Shown one piece after another: positions 40,865 to 48,374 of a stretch of 49,104 bases of DNA; the stretch's first letter is position 1, and the number at the start of each line of letters is the position of its first letter. Both the position numbers and the translations under genes were made by a program. The DNA lies in the NCBI GenBank assembly GCA_947426455.1, contig CANEEC010000003.1:1-49104 (forward strand). The letters are read 5' to 3'. The stretch is from an uncultured Clostridia bacterium (GTDB lineage Bacteria > Bacillota > Clostridia > Peptostreptococcales > Anaerovoracaceae). The notes beneath the pieces are model-generated. The model was given only the letters and a program-made list of their open reading frames with translations. It searched no databases and was not told where the DNA came from.

Positions 40865-40893
40865 AAAAAAGACTGTTTCAAACAGTCTTTTTT
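40865..40893. terminator. Bidirectional terminator between antitoxin and MFS genes
   Basis: A perfect 13-bp stem, AAAAAAGACTGTT with AACAGTCTTTTTT around TCA, serving the convergent toxin-antitoxin and MFS transcripts. Confidence 0.92.
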
Positions 40894-40930
40894 ATCGCAA
40901 ATGTTTCAGCTGTAGTTTCATGGCTGCATT

Positions 40931-42157
40931 TTATGCCACAGTAGCGCCTTCACCGGCTTCGCCGGTTTCATCAATGGCAGCGGTTTCAAAATGCGTTGCC
41001 GGTGCATCGGGTACGAAGAAAGAGGCGATGCAGGCCACTACCGCCAGCGCTATAAGAATCCACATCACCGCCATCAGCCCCACGGTATCCGCTATCTTTC
41101 CCAATACGGGAGAGACCACGCCGCCGAAGCTGGCGGCCAAACCCATGGTAATGCCGGAAGCCAGACCCAAATGATTGGGAACGAACTTCTGTCCCAAGGC
41201 TACCGACGGACTGAAGGCGAAGTTCAGGAACATGGCGCAGGGAATCAACAGGAAGGTGGACAGCATCACATTTCGGGACAGCGTCAGGCAGATCAACGAC
41301 GGAATCACCAGCACCAAACCGGTGCGAATGGTCTTATTGAAGCCCACCCGATCCGCCAGATTTCCGCCGATCAGCGTAGCGATGGCTCCCGACAGCGCCA
41401 AAATCGTGGTTACAGAGCCGGACTTTGCCTCGCTCTGCATCAAAATGTGAAGCCAGATCATGGGAATGAAGGTGTTCATGCCGGTATTGATGGTAGAACG
41501 CAGGAAAACCACACCGGTCAGCTTACGGAAGGATTTCCAGTCGTCCTTCTGGCCTGCGGCGATGGCCGCCTTAGTGGCTTTGGTTCCCTCTGCGGCAAAC
41601 TCGCCCAGTCGGGACTGCTGCGTCATCAAAAACAGCGCCATCAGCACCGCCGGAATGGCCAAGATAGCTAAACCCCGCAAGCCGCCCATCATAGTGATGC
41701 CGAACACCGCCAGCATGGGTCCCACAGCGCCGCCCATATTACCGCCCACGGAAAACAGGCTGATGCCCCTTCCCTTCTTTTCGCCGGAAACGTAATTGGC
41801 CATGCGCCCGCCATCAGGATGGAACAGCGCCGAGCCGATGCCCGTGATCATGACGGCAACGAACATGGCGGCATAGCTATCCAGAAAACCCAGGGAAGAA
41901 ACGCCGCAGCCGGCCATGAAAATTCCCACCGCCATGAGCCATGGACGGGACGTCTTATCCGCCATATTGCCGCAGATCGGCTGAATGGCGGAACCGATAC
42001 CGCTGAGGGCAAAGGTCAGACCTGCCGCCTGGGTATAAGTAATTCCCTTCTGCACCATGAGGAAGGGAAGAATGGCGGGAAGCGCTCCCGTACCCAGATC
42101 CGCGCACAGGTGACCGATCATCATCACATAACTGTAAGCCGATTTTTTCAATTTCAT
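40931..42157 (-). CDS. MFS transporter, Fsr (fosmidomycin resistance)-like
   Basis: The 408-residue protein has about 12 membrane segments. Its opening HLCADLGTGALPAILPFL and GIGSALFHPDGGRMANYVSG match the Fsr branch of the major facilitator superfamily, whose namesake exports fosmidomycin. Real substrates in Clostridia are unknown. The C-terminus ends in a short acidic tail (ETGEAGEGATVA). The start ATG has AGAGG upstream. It is transcribed from a TTGAAT-17-TACAAT promoter through a leader carrying a GGTTTGAAGCC motif, which also occurs in the leader of the ABC importer next to it. Confidence 0.85.
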   Translation of the reverse strand: MKLKKSAYSYVMMIGHLCADLGTGALPAILPFLMVQKGITYTQAAGLTFALSGIGSAIQPICGNMADKTSRPWLMAVGIFMAGCGVSSLGFLDSYAAMFVAVMITGIGSALFHPDGGRMANYVSGEKKGRGISLFSVGGNMGGAVGPMLAVFGITMMGGLRGLAILAIPAVLMALFLMTQQSRLGEFAAEGTKATKAAIAAGQKDDWKSFRKLTGVVFLRSTINTGMNTFIPMIWLHILMQSEAKSGSVTTILALSGAIATLIGGNLADRVGFNKTIRTGLVLVIPSLICLTLSRNVMLSTFLLIPCAMFLNFAFSPSVALGQKFVPNHLGLASGITMGLAASFGGVVSPVLGKIADTVGLMAVMWILIALAVVACIASFFVPDAPATHFETAAIDETGEAGEGATVA

Positions 42158-42194
42158 TTTGTACCTCTTTTTGTCGTTTCACTACTCTCACAAC

Positions 42195-42262
42195 CATAGC
42201 CGTGACGGCTTCAAACCGCCCACTCCGTCATCCATTGTAATAAAAAAACTTCGAAAATTCAA
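42195..42262 (-). promoter_or_regulatory. MFS gene promoter and leader with GGTTTGAAGCC motif
   Basis: On the minus strand TTGAAT (42257-42262), 17 bases, TACAAT (42234-42239), then 16 bases later GGTTTGAAGCC (42207-42217), flanked by GC and GT so that CGG pairs with CCG, followed by GCTATG (42195-42200). The same order occurs in the leader of the importer gene at 45282. Confidence 0.6.
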
Positions 42263-42357
42263 CCTTTACGCAAAATTTTTCCTCATAAAAGCGCCCAGAT
42301 CACGGCGATCACAATGGCCGGAAGCATGTTGGCCACCTTGATTTTCTTTCATCCGCA

Positions 42358-42387
42358 GTGAAAAGCCTGCTGCATCCGCAACAGGCT
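42358..42387 (-). terminator. Terminator of the ABC importer operon
   Basis: AGCCTG-C-TGC pairs with GCA-A-CAGGCT, followed on the minus strand by TTTT. Confidence 0.7.
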
Positions 42388-42418
42388 CTGTTTCCAATGG
42401 TATCTCACCCAGGCGAAA

Positions 42419-43222
42419 TCACACAAACATCATTCTGTCGTTGGCAAACTCGCCGCCGCTGGCCTCTTCAAACTTCGCCAGAAGATCGCTCACCTTCAGC
42501 CTTTTCTTTTCCTCGCCGGCCACATCGTAGATAATGCGTCCCTCGTGCATCATCACCAGACGGTTTCCGTGGTTGATGGCATCCTTCATATTGTGGGTTA
42601 CCATCATGGCCGTCAACCCGTTCTCTGCGATGATCTTATCGGAGATTTCCAAGACCTTTGCCGCCGTCTTGGGATCCAGCGCCGCCGTATGTTCATCCAA
42701 AAGCAGAAGCTTCGGCTTCTGAATTGCCGCCATCAACAGGGTGATGGCCTGACGCTGGCCGCCGGATAAGAGTCCCACCTTGCTGGTCATCCGGTCCTCC
42801 AGGCCCAGACCCAAGTCTTTGAGCATCTCATAATATCTCTCTTTTTCCGCCTTGGTAATTCCCCAGCGCAGCGTGCGCCGTCCACCGCGCCGTGCGGCGA
42901 TGGCCATGTTTTCGTCGATTCCCATAGTGGCAGCTGTGCCGTTCATCGGATCCTGAAACACACGCCCCAAATAGGGTGCTCGCTTGTATTCCGGCAGGTT
43001 GGTCACATCGTCGCCGCCGATGATGATCTGTCCTCTGTCGATCTCCCACACTCCGGCAACAGCGTTGAGCATGGTGGACTTTCCGGCGCCGTTTCCGCCG
43101 ATGATGGTGACGAAATCTCCCTCATCCAGCTGTAAATTCACGCCGTTTAACGCCACCTTCTGATTGATCGTTCCGGCGTTGAATATCTTATGTACGTCTT
43201 TGATTTCTAACATGTGACTCAT
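42419..43222 (-). CDS. ABC transporter ATP-binding protein, TrpXYZ-like importer
   Basis: The 267-residue ATPase has Walker A GGNGAGKST (about residues 42-50), signature LLSGGQRQ, Walker B LLLLDEHTAALDP (His in place of the usual Pro, as in many branched-chain amino acid and TrpXYZ-type ATPases) and H-loop VTHNM. It powers the importer made with the permease upstream (overlapping ATGA, 4 bases) and the binding protein. Families with PF04392 binding protein import Trp or other amino acids in streptococci and Clostridia. Confidence 0.87.
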   Translation of the reverse strand: MSHMLEIKDVHKIFNAGTINQKVALNGVNLQLDEGDFVTIIGGNGAGKSTMLNAVAGVWEIDRGQIIIGGDDVTNLPEYKRAPYLGRVFQDPMNGTAATMGIDENMAIAARRGGRRTLRWGITKAEKERYYEMLKDLGLGLEDRMTSKVGLLSGGQRQAITLLMAAIQKPKLLLLDEHTAALDPKTAAKVLEISDKIIAENGLTAMMVTHNMKDAINHGNRLVMMHEGRIIYDVAGEEKKRLKVSDLLAKFEEASGGEFANDRMMFV

Positions 43223-44178
43223 GCCTTGGCCACCTCCTTATATCTTTTGCGCTGATGCTTTCCCTTTAAATGGGGAACCGCCAGGAAAGCGGCCACCACT
43301 ACGGCGGAGAACAGCTTCATATAATCGGAGGGCATTTTCAGCCACAGAACCACAGTGATCACTGTATAGTAGAGAATCGCTCCTACGGCCACGGCCATCA
43401 TGGTGTAAGCGAAGGTAAAGCTCTTGCCGGAAACCAGCTTGCCGAACAACACCTCGCCGATGATGACGGCCGCCAGGCCGATGACGATGGCGCCGCGGCC
43501 CATGTTCACGTCGGCTGCGCCCTGATACTGGGCGTAGATGCCGCCGCACAAACCCACCAAGCCGTTGGACAGCATCAGCGTCAGCACCGTCATGAAGTTG
43601 GTGTTGATTCCCTGAGCGCGCGCCATGTTGGAATTGCATCCCGTGGTACGCACGGCGGCTCCCAGCTCCGTTCCGAAGAACCAATACAGCAAAGCGATCA
43701 GCACCAGTATGCTGAAAATCAGAAACGCGAAAAACATCAGGCGCGTATGAGGATCACCCGTAACGTAACGCAGAGATGCGATCAGCTGATACTGATCCAC
43801 GTTGATGGCCTGATTGGATTTTCCCATGATTCCCAAATTCACCGAATACAGCGCAATCTGGGTCAAAATACCGGCCAAAATGCCGGGAATTCCCAGGGCA
43901 GTGTGGAGAAGTCCCGTCACCATACCCGCCAGCATGCCGGCGATAAATGCCAGCACCAGCGCCGCCGCCGGAGAAACTCCGCCGCGAATGAGCATGACCG
44001 CCACGGCTCCGCCGGTGGCCAGGGAGCCGTCCACCGTCAGGTCGGCAAAGTCCAACAGGCGAAAGGTGATGTAGACGCCCAGCGCCATAACCGCCCAGAT
44101 CAGACCCTGCGCCACGTTCCCGGGAAGGGCGCGCACCAGGGACATAGGATCCAACGAGGTAAAATACTCTAATAACAT
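43219..44178 (-). CDS. ABC transporter permease, branched-chain (BPD_transp_2) type
   Basis: The 319-residue protein has about nine membrane segments, with LLDFADLTVDGSLATGGAVAV near residue 45 and the conserved GLVGLCGGIYAQYQGAADVNMG near residue 210, typical of the single-permease importers paired with PF04392 binding proteins. It overlaps the ATPase gene by 4 bases. It is the second gene of the operon; the binding-protein gene lies upstream across an internal terminator-like hairpin. Confidence 0.87.
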   Translation of the reverse strand: MLLEYFTSLDPMSLVRALPGNVAQGLIWAVMALGVYITFRLLDFADLTVDGSLATGGAVAVMLIRGGVSPAAALVLAFIAGMLAGMVTGLLHTALGIPGILAGILTQIALYSVNLGIMGKSNQAINVDQYQLIASLRYVTGDPHTRLMFFAFLIFSILVLIALLYWFFGTELGAAVRTTGCNSNMARAQGINTNFMTVLTLMLSNGLVGLCGGIYAQYQGAADVNMGRGAIVIGLAAVIIGEVLFGKLVSGKSFTFAYTMMAVAVGAILYYTVITVVLWLKMPSDYMKLFSAVVVAAFLAVPHLKGKHQRKRYKEVAKA

Positions 44179-44210
44179 ACAGAAAACCTATCCTTTACTC
44201 GATTCGTCCG

Positions 44211-44270
44211 AAAAGCAAACCGCAGGGCGGCGTAAACGCTGATATTTCACAGTTTTCCACCGTCCTGCGG
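44211..44270 (-). terminator. Hairpin between binding-protein and permease genes
   Basis: CCGCAGGGCGG (44220-44230) pairs with CCGTCCTGCGG (44260-44270, one G-U), followed on the minus strand by TTTGCTTTT. As a partial terminator it would give more binding protein than permease and ATPase. Confidence 0.7.
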
Positions 44271-44298
44271 ACTTATGATTTCATTTGGCTAACGAACT

Positions 44299-45282
44299 TT
44301 ATTCAATCGCTACATAATCCTCCGGAACGGTGATTTTTAATGCATCACAGTTGGCCTTGTTGTACATCTTCGTCACTTCGGGAGCAGACTGGATTTCCAT
44401 GGTGGAAATGTCTGCACCGTTGACCAGAATGTCATAGGCCATCTGACCGGCAGCGTAACCGATGTCATAGTAGCTGATGGACAGCGTAGCTACACCACAG
44501 CCAGAGCAAATGCCTGCCTCACCGGCGATTACAGGAACGCCTGCGGGTACGCATACGTTATTCACCACTTCCGCGGCGCCGGCAATGGTATTGTCGGTGG
44601 GAACGTAGAGAACGTCGCAGCTTTCCACGGCGGCGGTGGCAACGGACTGCAATTCGTTGGAATCAGCAGCGGTAAATACCTGCCACGCCACGTTGTCCGC
44701 GTCTAAGGCTTCACCGAACACCTTTGCCTGATAAGCTGAGTTCGGCTCTGCGGAACAGTATAAAATGCCTACCTTCTTTACGTCCGGGAACAGTTCTAAC
44801 AGCATATCCTCCTGGAGATCGATGGGAGCCAGATCGGAAGTACCGGAAACGTTGACTCCGGTTACGCCTGTCCAGTCCGCGATATCCAGCGCCGTCGCAT
44901 AGTCGGTAATGGAGGTACCCAGAATGGGAATGGTGTCGGTAGCCGCCGCCGCGGTCTGCAACGCCGTGGTAGCATTGGCTAAAATCAGATCCACACCGTC
45001 GGTTACGAACTTGCTACTGATGGTGGCGCAGTTGGTCTGCTCGTTCTGCCCGTTCTGCAGATCGATTTCTACGTTGCCTTCGCCGAACAGTTCATTGCAG
45101 GCATCCATAAAACCCTCGGTAGCCTCATCCAGCGCGGGATGCTCCAGCTGCTGTACGATACCGATGCGATAAACCTTATCGCCATCGCCTTCGCCGCCCT
45201 GACCGGACTCGCCGCATCCAACCGCAAGTAACATGACCATAGCGCATGTCAATAGCAAAGCTGTCATTTTCTTCATTTTCAT
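44299..45282 (-). CDS. ABC substrate-binding lipoprotein, PF04392 family
   Basis: The 327-residue protein has a lipoprotein signal with LAVGC (Cys 23), a Gly/Glu-rich linker and a type I periplasmic-binding fold of the PF04392 family: RIGIVQQLEHPALDEATEGF, DLILANATTALQTA, VKKVGILYCSAEPNS, YVPTDNTI and a late YDIGYAAGQMA. In streptococci TrpX is the same family and binds tryptophan, so an amino-acid ligand is likely; no T-box was seen. ATG 45280-45282 has GAGGAG 7 bases upstream. Its promoter and structured leader lie at 45326-45427. Confidence 0.87.
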   Translation of the reverse strand: MKMKKMTALLLTCAMVMLLAVGCGESGQGGEGDGDKVYRIGIVQQLEHPALDEATEGFMDACNELFGEGNVEIDLQNGQNEQTNCATISSKFVTDGVDLILANATTALQTAAAATDTIPILGTSITDYATALDIADWTGVTGVNVSGTSDLAPIDLQEDMLLELFPDVKKVGILYCSAEPNSAYQAKVFGEALDADNVAWQVFTAADSNELQSVATAAVESCDVLYVPTDNTIAGAAEVVNNVCVPAGVPVIAGEAGICSGCGVATLSISYYDIGYAAGQMAYDILVNGADISTMEIQSAPEVTKMYNKANCDALKITVPEDYVAIE

Positions 45283-45325
45283 AGCTTTCTCCTCTTTCCT
45301 ACATAACCACAAAGGTCGTTAATTC

Positions 45326-45427
45326 CTATCGCGCCTACAGTTGAAAACACCTACATAGCTACTTATGGCTTCAAACCATTCGCGATAGCTCATTTCTGAT
45401 TATACTATCGAATTCCATTTCCTGCAA
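45326..45427 (-). promoter_or_regulatory. Importer promoter and three-way-junction leader RNA
   Basis: On the minus strand TTGCAG (45422-45427), 17 bases, TATAAT (45399-45404). The leader then folds with an outer stem (CTATCGCG/CGCGATAG, 45326-45388), an inner hairpin ATGG-TTTGAAG-CCAT (around 45365-45379) and a third hairpin (CTA...TAG). AGCTA near the 5' end can also pair with TAGCT inside, giving two exclusive folds as in riboswitches. I do not recognise a known class. Confidence 0.55.
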
Positions 45428-45470
45428 TATATTTTTTGTCGCCTTTTCCCGCCTTTTGACGCAGTGGAGA

Positions 45471-46691
45471 TTACGCCTCCGCCGCGACTACGGAACGGGC
45501 GATGGCGTCCGCCAGCCGATCCAGATCCGCCTCTCTTTCCCGGGAGAGATGGGATGTGATGGTCAGCGTTTCCGCAAGCACATTCATCTGCTTCATCTCT
45601 TCCAGAGACTTGCGCATCTTGTCACCGGCCTTGATCGCCCAGGTGCCGTTTTCCATCAGGGTAACCGTGCGGTTTTGCAGGTTCAAAGCCTGCATGTCAG
45701 CCAGGAAATTGTGCATCAGCGGATATACGCCCAGATTGTACGTTACCGAAGCCAGCACCAGATGGCTCACCCGGAAGGTTTCGGAAATCAAATAGGACAC
45801 GTGAGTATTGGACACATCATAAAGCACGGTGTTGGTCACGCCCCGCTCCACCAGCTTTCCGGCCAGCGCCTGTGCGGCGGATTCGGTATTGCCGTACATG
45901 GAGGCATAGGCGATCATAACGCCCTTCTCTTCCGGCTGATATGCGCTCCACAGCGCATACTTGTTCAGGAAGTCATCCAAATTCGTTCTCCACACCAGGC
46001 CGTGAAGGGGACAGATGTACTTGATCTGACCGGTGACAGCCGCGGCCTTTTTCAGCAGCGCCTGCACTTGAGGACCGTATTTTCCCACGATGTTGGCGTA
46101 ATATCTGCGGGCTTCCGAAAGCCAATCCCTCTCAAAATCCACTTCGTCGGCAAACAGCTTTCCGTCCAGCGCGCCGAAAGAGCCGAAGGCGTCCGCGGAA
46201 AACAGCACGCCGTCGGTGACGTCTAAGGTTGCCATAACCTCCGGCCAGTGAACCATGGGAGCGGTGATGAACTGCACGGTGTGTTTGCCGAAGCTCATGG
46301 TATCGCCCTCAGAAACCTCCGCTGTCTCGTGACCGTCAATATCAAAGCCAAACTGGCGCATCATGTCGAAGGCCTTTTTCGTAGCCACGATCTTCACCTT
46401 GGGATAACGCAGCAGAAGTTCTTCCATAGACGCGCCGTGATCCGGTTCCATATGGTTGACAACCAGCACGTCCAGAGGTTTTCCCTGCAAAAGAAATTCT
46501 AGGTTTTCCAGCATCTGGCGGCAACCCGTCCAATCGATGTTGTCAAATAAAACCGACTGTTCGTCCAACAGCAGATACGCATTATAAGACACTCCACGGG
46601 GAATGGGGTGAATATTTTCAAACAGGGACAGCCGGTGATCGTTGGCTCCCACCCAATAGATATCCTCTGTTACTTTTCTCACGTAGTGCAT
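45471..46691 (-). CDS. fprA: A-type flavoprotein (flavodiiron, O2/NO reductase)
   Basis: The 406-residue protein joins a metallo-beta-lactamase-like diiron domain (residues 1-250) and a flavodoxin domain (255-405). Diiron ligands HMEPDH (His 80, Glu 82, Asp 84, His 85), then APMVHWPEV, FSADAFGSFGA and PLHGLVW are intact, and the FMN-binding YASMYGNTE opens the flavodoxin part. FprA reduces O2 to water (and NO to N2O) using rubredoxin, protecting anaerobes. ATG 46689-46691 has AAGGAGG 6 bases upstream. It has its own promoter, no rubredoxin gene is nearby. Confidence 0.95.
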   Translation of the reverse strand: MHYVRKVTEDIYWVGANDHRLSLFENIHPIPRGVSYNAYLLLDEQSVLFDNIDWTGCRQMLENLEFLLQGKPLDVLVVNHMEPDHGASMEELLLRYPKVKIVATKKAFDMMRQFGFDIDGHETAEVSEGDTMSFGKHTVQFITAPMVHWPEVMATLDVTDGVLFSADAFGSFGALDGKLFADEVDFERDWLSEARRYYANIVGKYGPQVQALLKKAAAVTGQIKYICPLHGLVWRTNLDDFLNKYALWSAYQPEEKGVMIAYASMYGNTESAAQALAGKLVERGVTNTVLYDVSNTHVSYLISETFRVSHLVLASVTYNLGVYPLMHNFLADMQALNLQNRTVTLMENGTWAIKAGDKMRKSLEEMKQMNVLAETLTITSHLSREREADLDRLADAIARSVVAAEA

Positions 46692-46732
46692 CACAAACCT
46701 CCTTATTCGTATTCATAATCTATGCTTTCTCC

Positions 46733-46761
46733 ATTATATAATTTGACGCGCCATACTTCAA
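46733..46761 (-). promoter_or_regulatory. Promoter of the flavodiiron gene
   Basis: On the minus strand TTGAAG (46756-46761), 17 bases, TATAAT (46733-46738), lying directly after the stop of the membrane glycosyltransferase gene. Confidence 0.75.
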
Positions 46762-46769
46762 TCCATTCT

Positions 46770-48374
46770 TTATAAATTCTGCGAAAGCCGATGCCGCTCC
46801 AACCATTTTCCCACTTCATCCAAGCCGTAGGCCGCCAACAAAATCAGCACAAATATGTAGACGTAAACGTACTGGCTCTTGGCCTCCCACAGGATGTGAA
46901 ACAGAAAGCCGCCCATCAAAAAGATCACCGGAAACAGCGTCTCCGGCCGCCGTTTTAGGAAAGCGCTTTCTCTCCCGGGACTTTCACCCTCGAATCGTTC
47001 TCCCCGGCCGCGCATCAGCACCGCCAGCGCCGCCGCAGAAAAGGCCAGAACCCAGATGACCACCGCCTGACAGAAGGCCGCAATCGCGTGGTATGCGCTG
47101 CCTCCGCCGTATATGTTCCGCAAAAGCGGCGTGTAGGTCTCCTGATCCCTGTCGGGAAGCGGCCCCGACCAGATGGACTGAAAGGTCGGCTCGCACCAGG
47201 TGGACTGCACCTTCTTCAGGTAAAATTCCGCCGCATAAGAGGGATCGCTCTTAAATTCCTTCCACCGCAGGGCAATATCCTTCCTGGCAGCATCATCCGC
47301 CGCCTGACTGTCGTACCCCGCTTCTTCATAAGTGCGAATGCTGTAAGCGTTGTACCAGCCGTTTCCCCGACTTCCCTCCTGCATGGCCATGGCCACGTAC
47401 AGGCTCATGGGCATCCCATCGCCCACTTCTTTGCCGCTGACCCATTGATAATAGGGTTGTACGATCTTGGCCGGAACCAGAAGCGTCAGCGCCAGACATA
47501 ACAGCAGCGCCAGATCCCGCGGCCGTCGTTCCGCAAGCAGGTTTAAGAACACCACCGCTATCATAGCCAAAACGCCGATCATGTAGTTGTTTCGAATGAC
47601 CACGGCAGCCGCCGCAGCCACTGCGGTCAGGACAAAATACCTCCACCGCCGTTCTTCCTCTCCGCGCAGGTACCGCGTCAGGAAAAACAACGCCAAAAGC
47701 AGACAAACCAACCCCGGCAGCAGTCCGTAGGCGAACAGGATGAAAAAGAACTGGGGTAAAAACAAAAAGGACAGCACAATGGTGCATTTCGCCGTGGTTT
47801 CCCTCTGAAACCACATCCGGGACAAACGCCACATCAGAAAGTTGATGGCGATGACATAACACCAATTCGCCGCGAACAGCAGCCGGGTTCCCAAAGCCGC
47901 AGAGGACGCCGTGCCGTCGATTCGCGCAAGCGCAAGCCACAGCCTCTGCAAGCTCATCAGTCCCAGCTGATGAGGATGAGTCGCCATGTAGTTTCCCAAA
48001 TCCAAAGCGGAGGTGTCTCCCCGGTTGAATTGCAGCGCCGCGTCGAACACCGATTTTGCGTCCGCCCGCAGCACCGGCTCCACATTGGCGATCAGATAGA
48101 TTCCCGCCGCCAGATATAACGCCGTCCCCATGAGAAACAGCGTTCGCTCCGAAAGGCGGTTCCAGACCTTGTACAGAAGAAACAACGCGGCGGTTGCCGC
48201 CGCAAAAAACAGGTACATCCCGGGACTGATCCCCAAAAAGACCGCCTTCTCCTGAGCATTCTGCGCAATGTAAATCCTCTGTGTCAGACAGGAGGCCAGG
48301 AGAAACAGAAGGACGCCCATGCCAAGCGCCGCCGCTGCCCATCGAAATGCGTGATACGTTCGTCTTATTTCCAT
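46770..48374 (-). CDS. GT-C (GT39-like) membrane glycosyltransferase
   Basis: The 534-residue protein has about 12 membrane segments. The first external loop holds RADAKSVFDAA, the acidic site expected for GT-C enzymes that use lipid-linked sugars, and HPHQLGLMSLQRL follows in the next loop. Residues 325-440 form a larger extracytoplasmic loop (GNGWYNAYSIRTYEEAGY, TWCEPTFQSIW). The family resembles the GT39/PMT type of Clostridia, which decorates lipoteichoic acid, polysaccharides or proteins. Its ATG overlaps glgB's end by 10 bases, which couples the two. The specific target is unknown. Confidence 0.75.
   Translation of the reverse strand: MEIRRTYHAFRWAAAALGMGVLLFLLASCLTQRIYIAQNAQEKAVFLGISPGMYLFFAAATAALFLLYKVWNRLSERTLFLMGTALYLAAGIYLIANVEPVLRADAKSVFDAALQFNRGDTSALDLGNYMATHPHQLGLMSLQRLWLALARIDGTASSAALGTRLLFAANWCYVIAINFLMWRLSRMWFQRETTAKCTIVLSFLFLPQFFFILFAYGLLPGLVCLLLALFFLTRYLRGEEERRWRYFVLTAVAAAAAVVIRNNYMIGVLAMIAVVFLNLLAERRPRDLALLLCLALTLLVPAKIVQPYYQWVSGKEVGDGMPMSLYVAMAMQEGSRGNGWYNAYSIRTYEEAGYDSQAADDAARKDIALRWKEFKSDPSYAAEFYLKKVQSTWCEPTFQSIWSGPLPDRDQETYTPLLRNIYGGGSAYHAIAAFCQAVVIWVLAFSAAALAVLMRGRGERFEGESPGRESAFLKRRPETLFPVIFLMGGFLFHILWEAKSQYVYVYIFVLILLAAYGLDEVGKWLERHRLSQNL

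Noticed and set aside
45326-45427. T-box or purine riboswitch upstream of the importer
   Set aside because: The T-box sequence and specifier loops are absent, and the purine junction residues do not match, despite the three-way shape.
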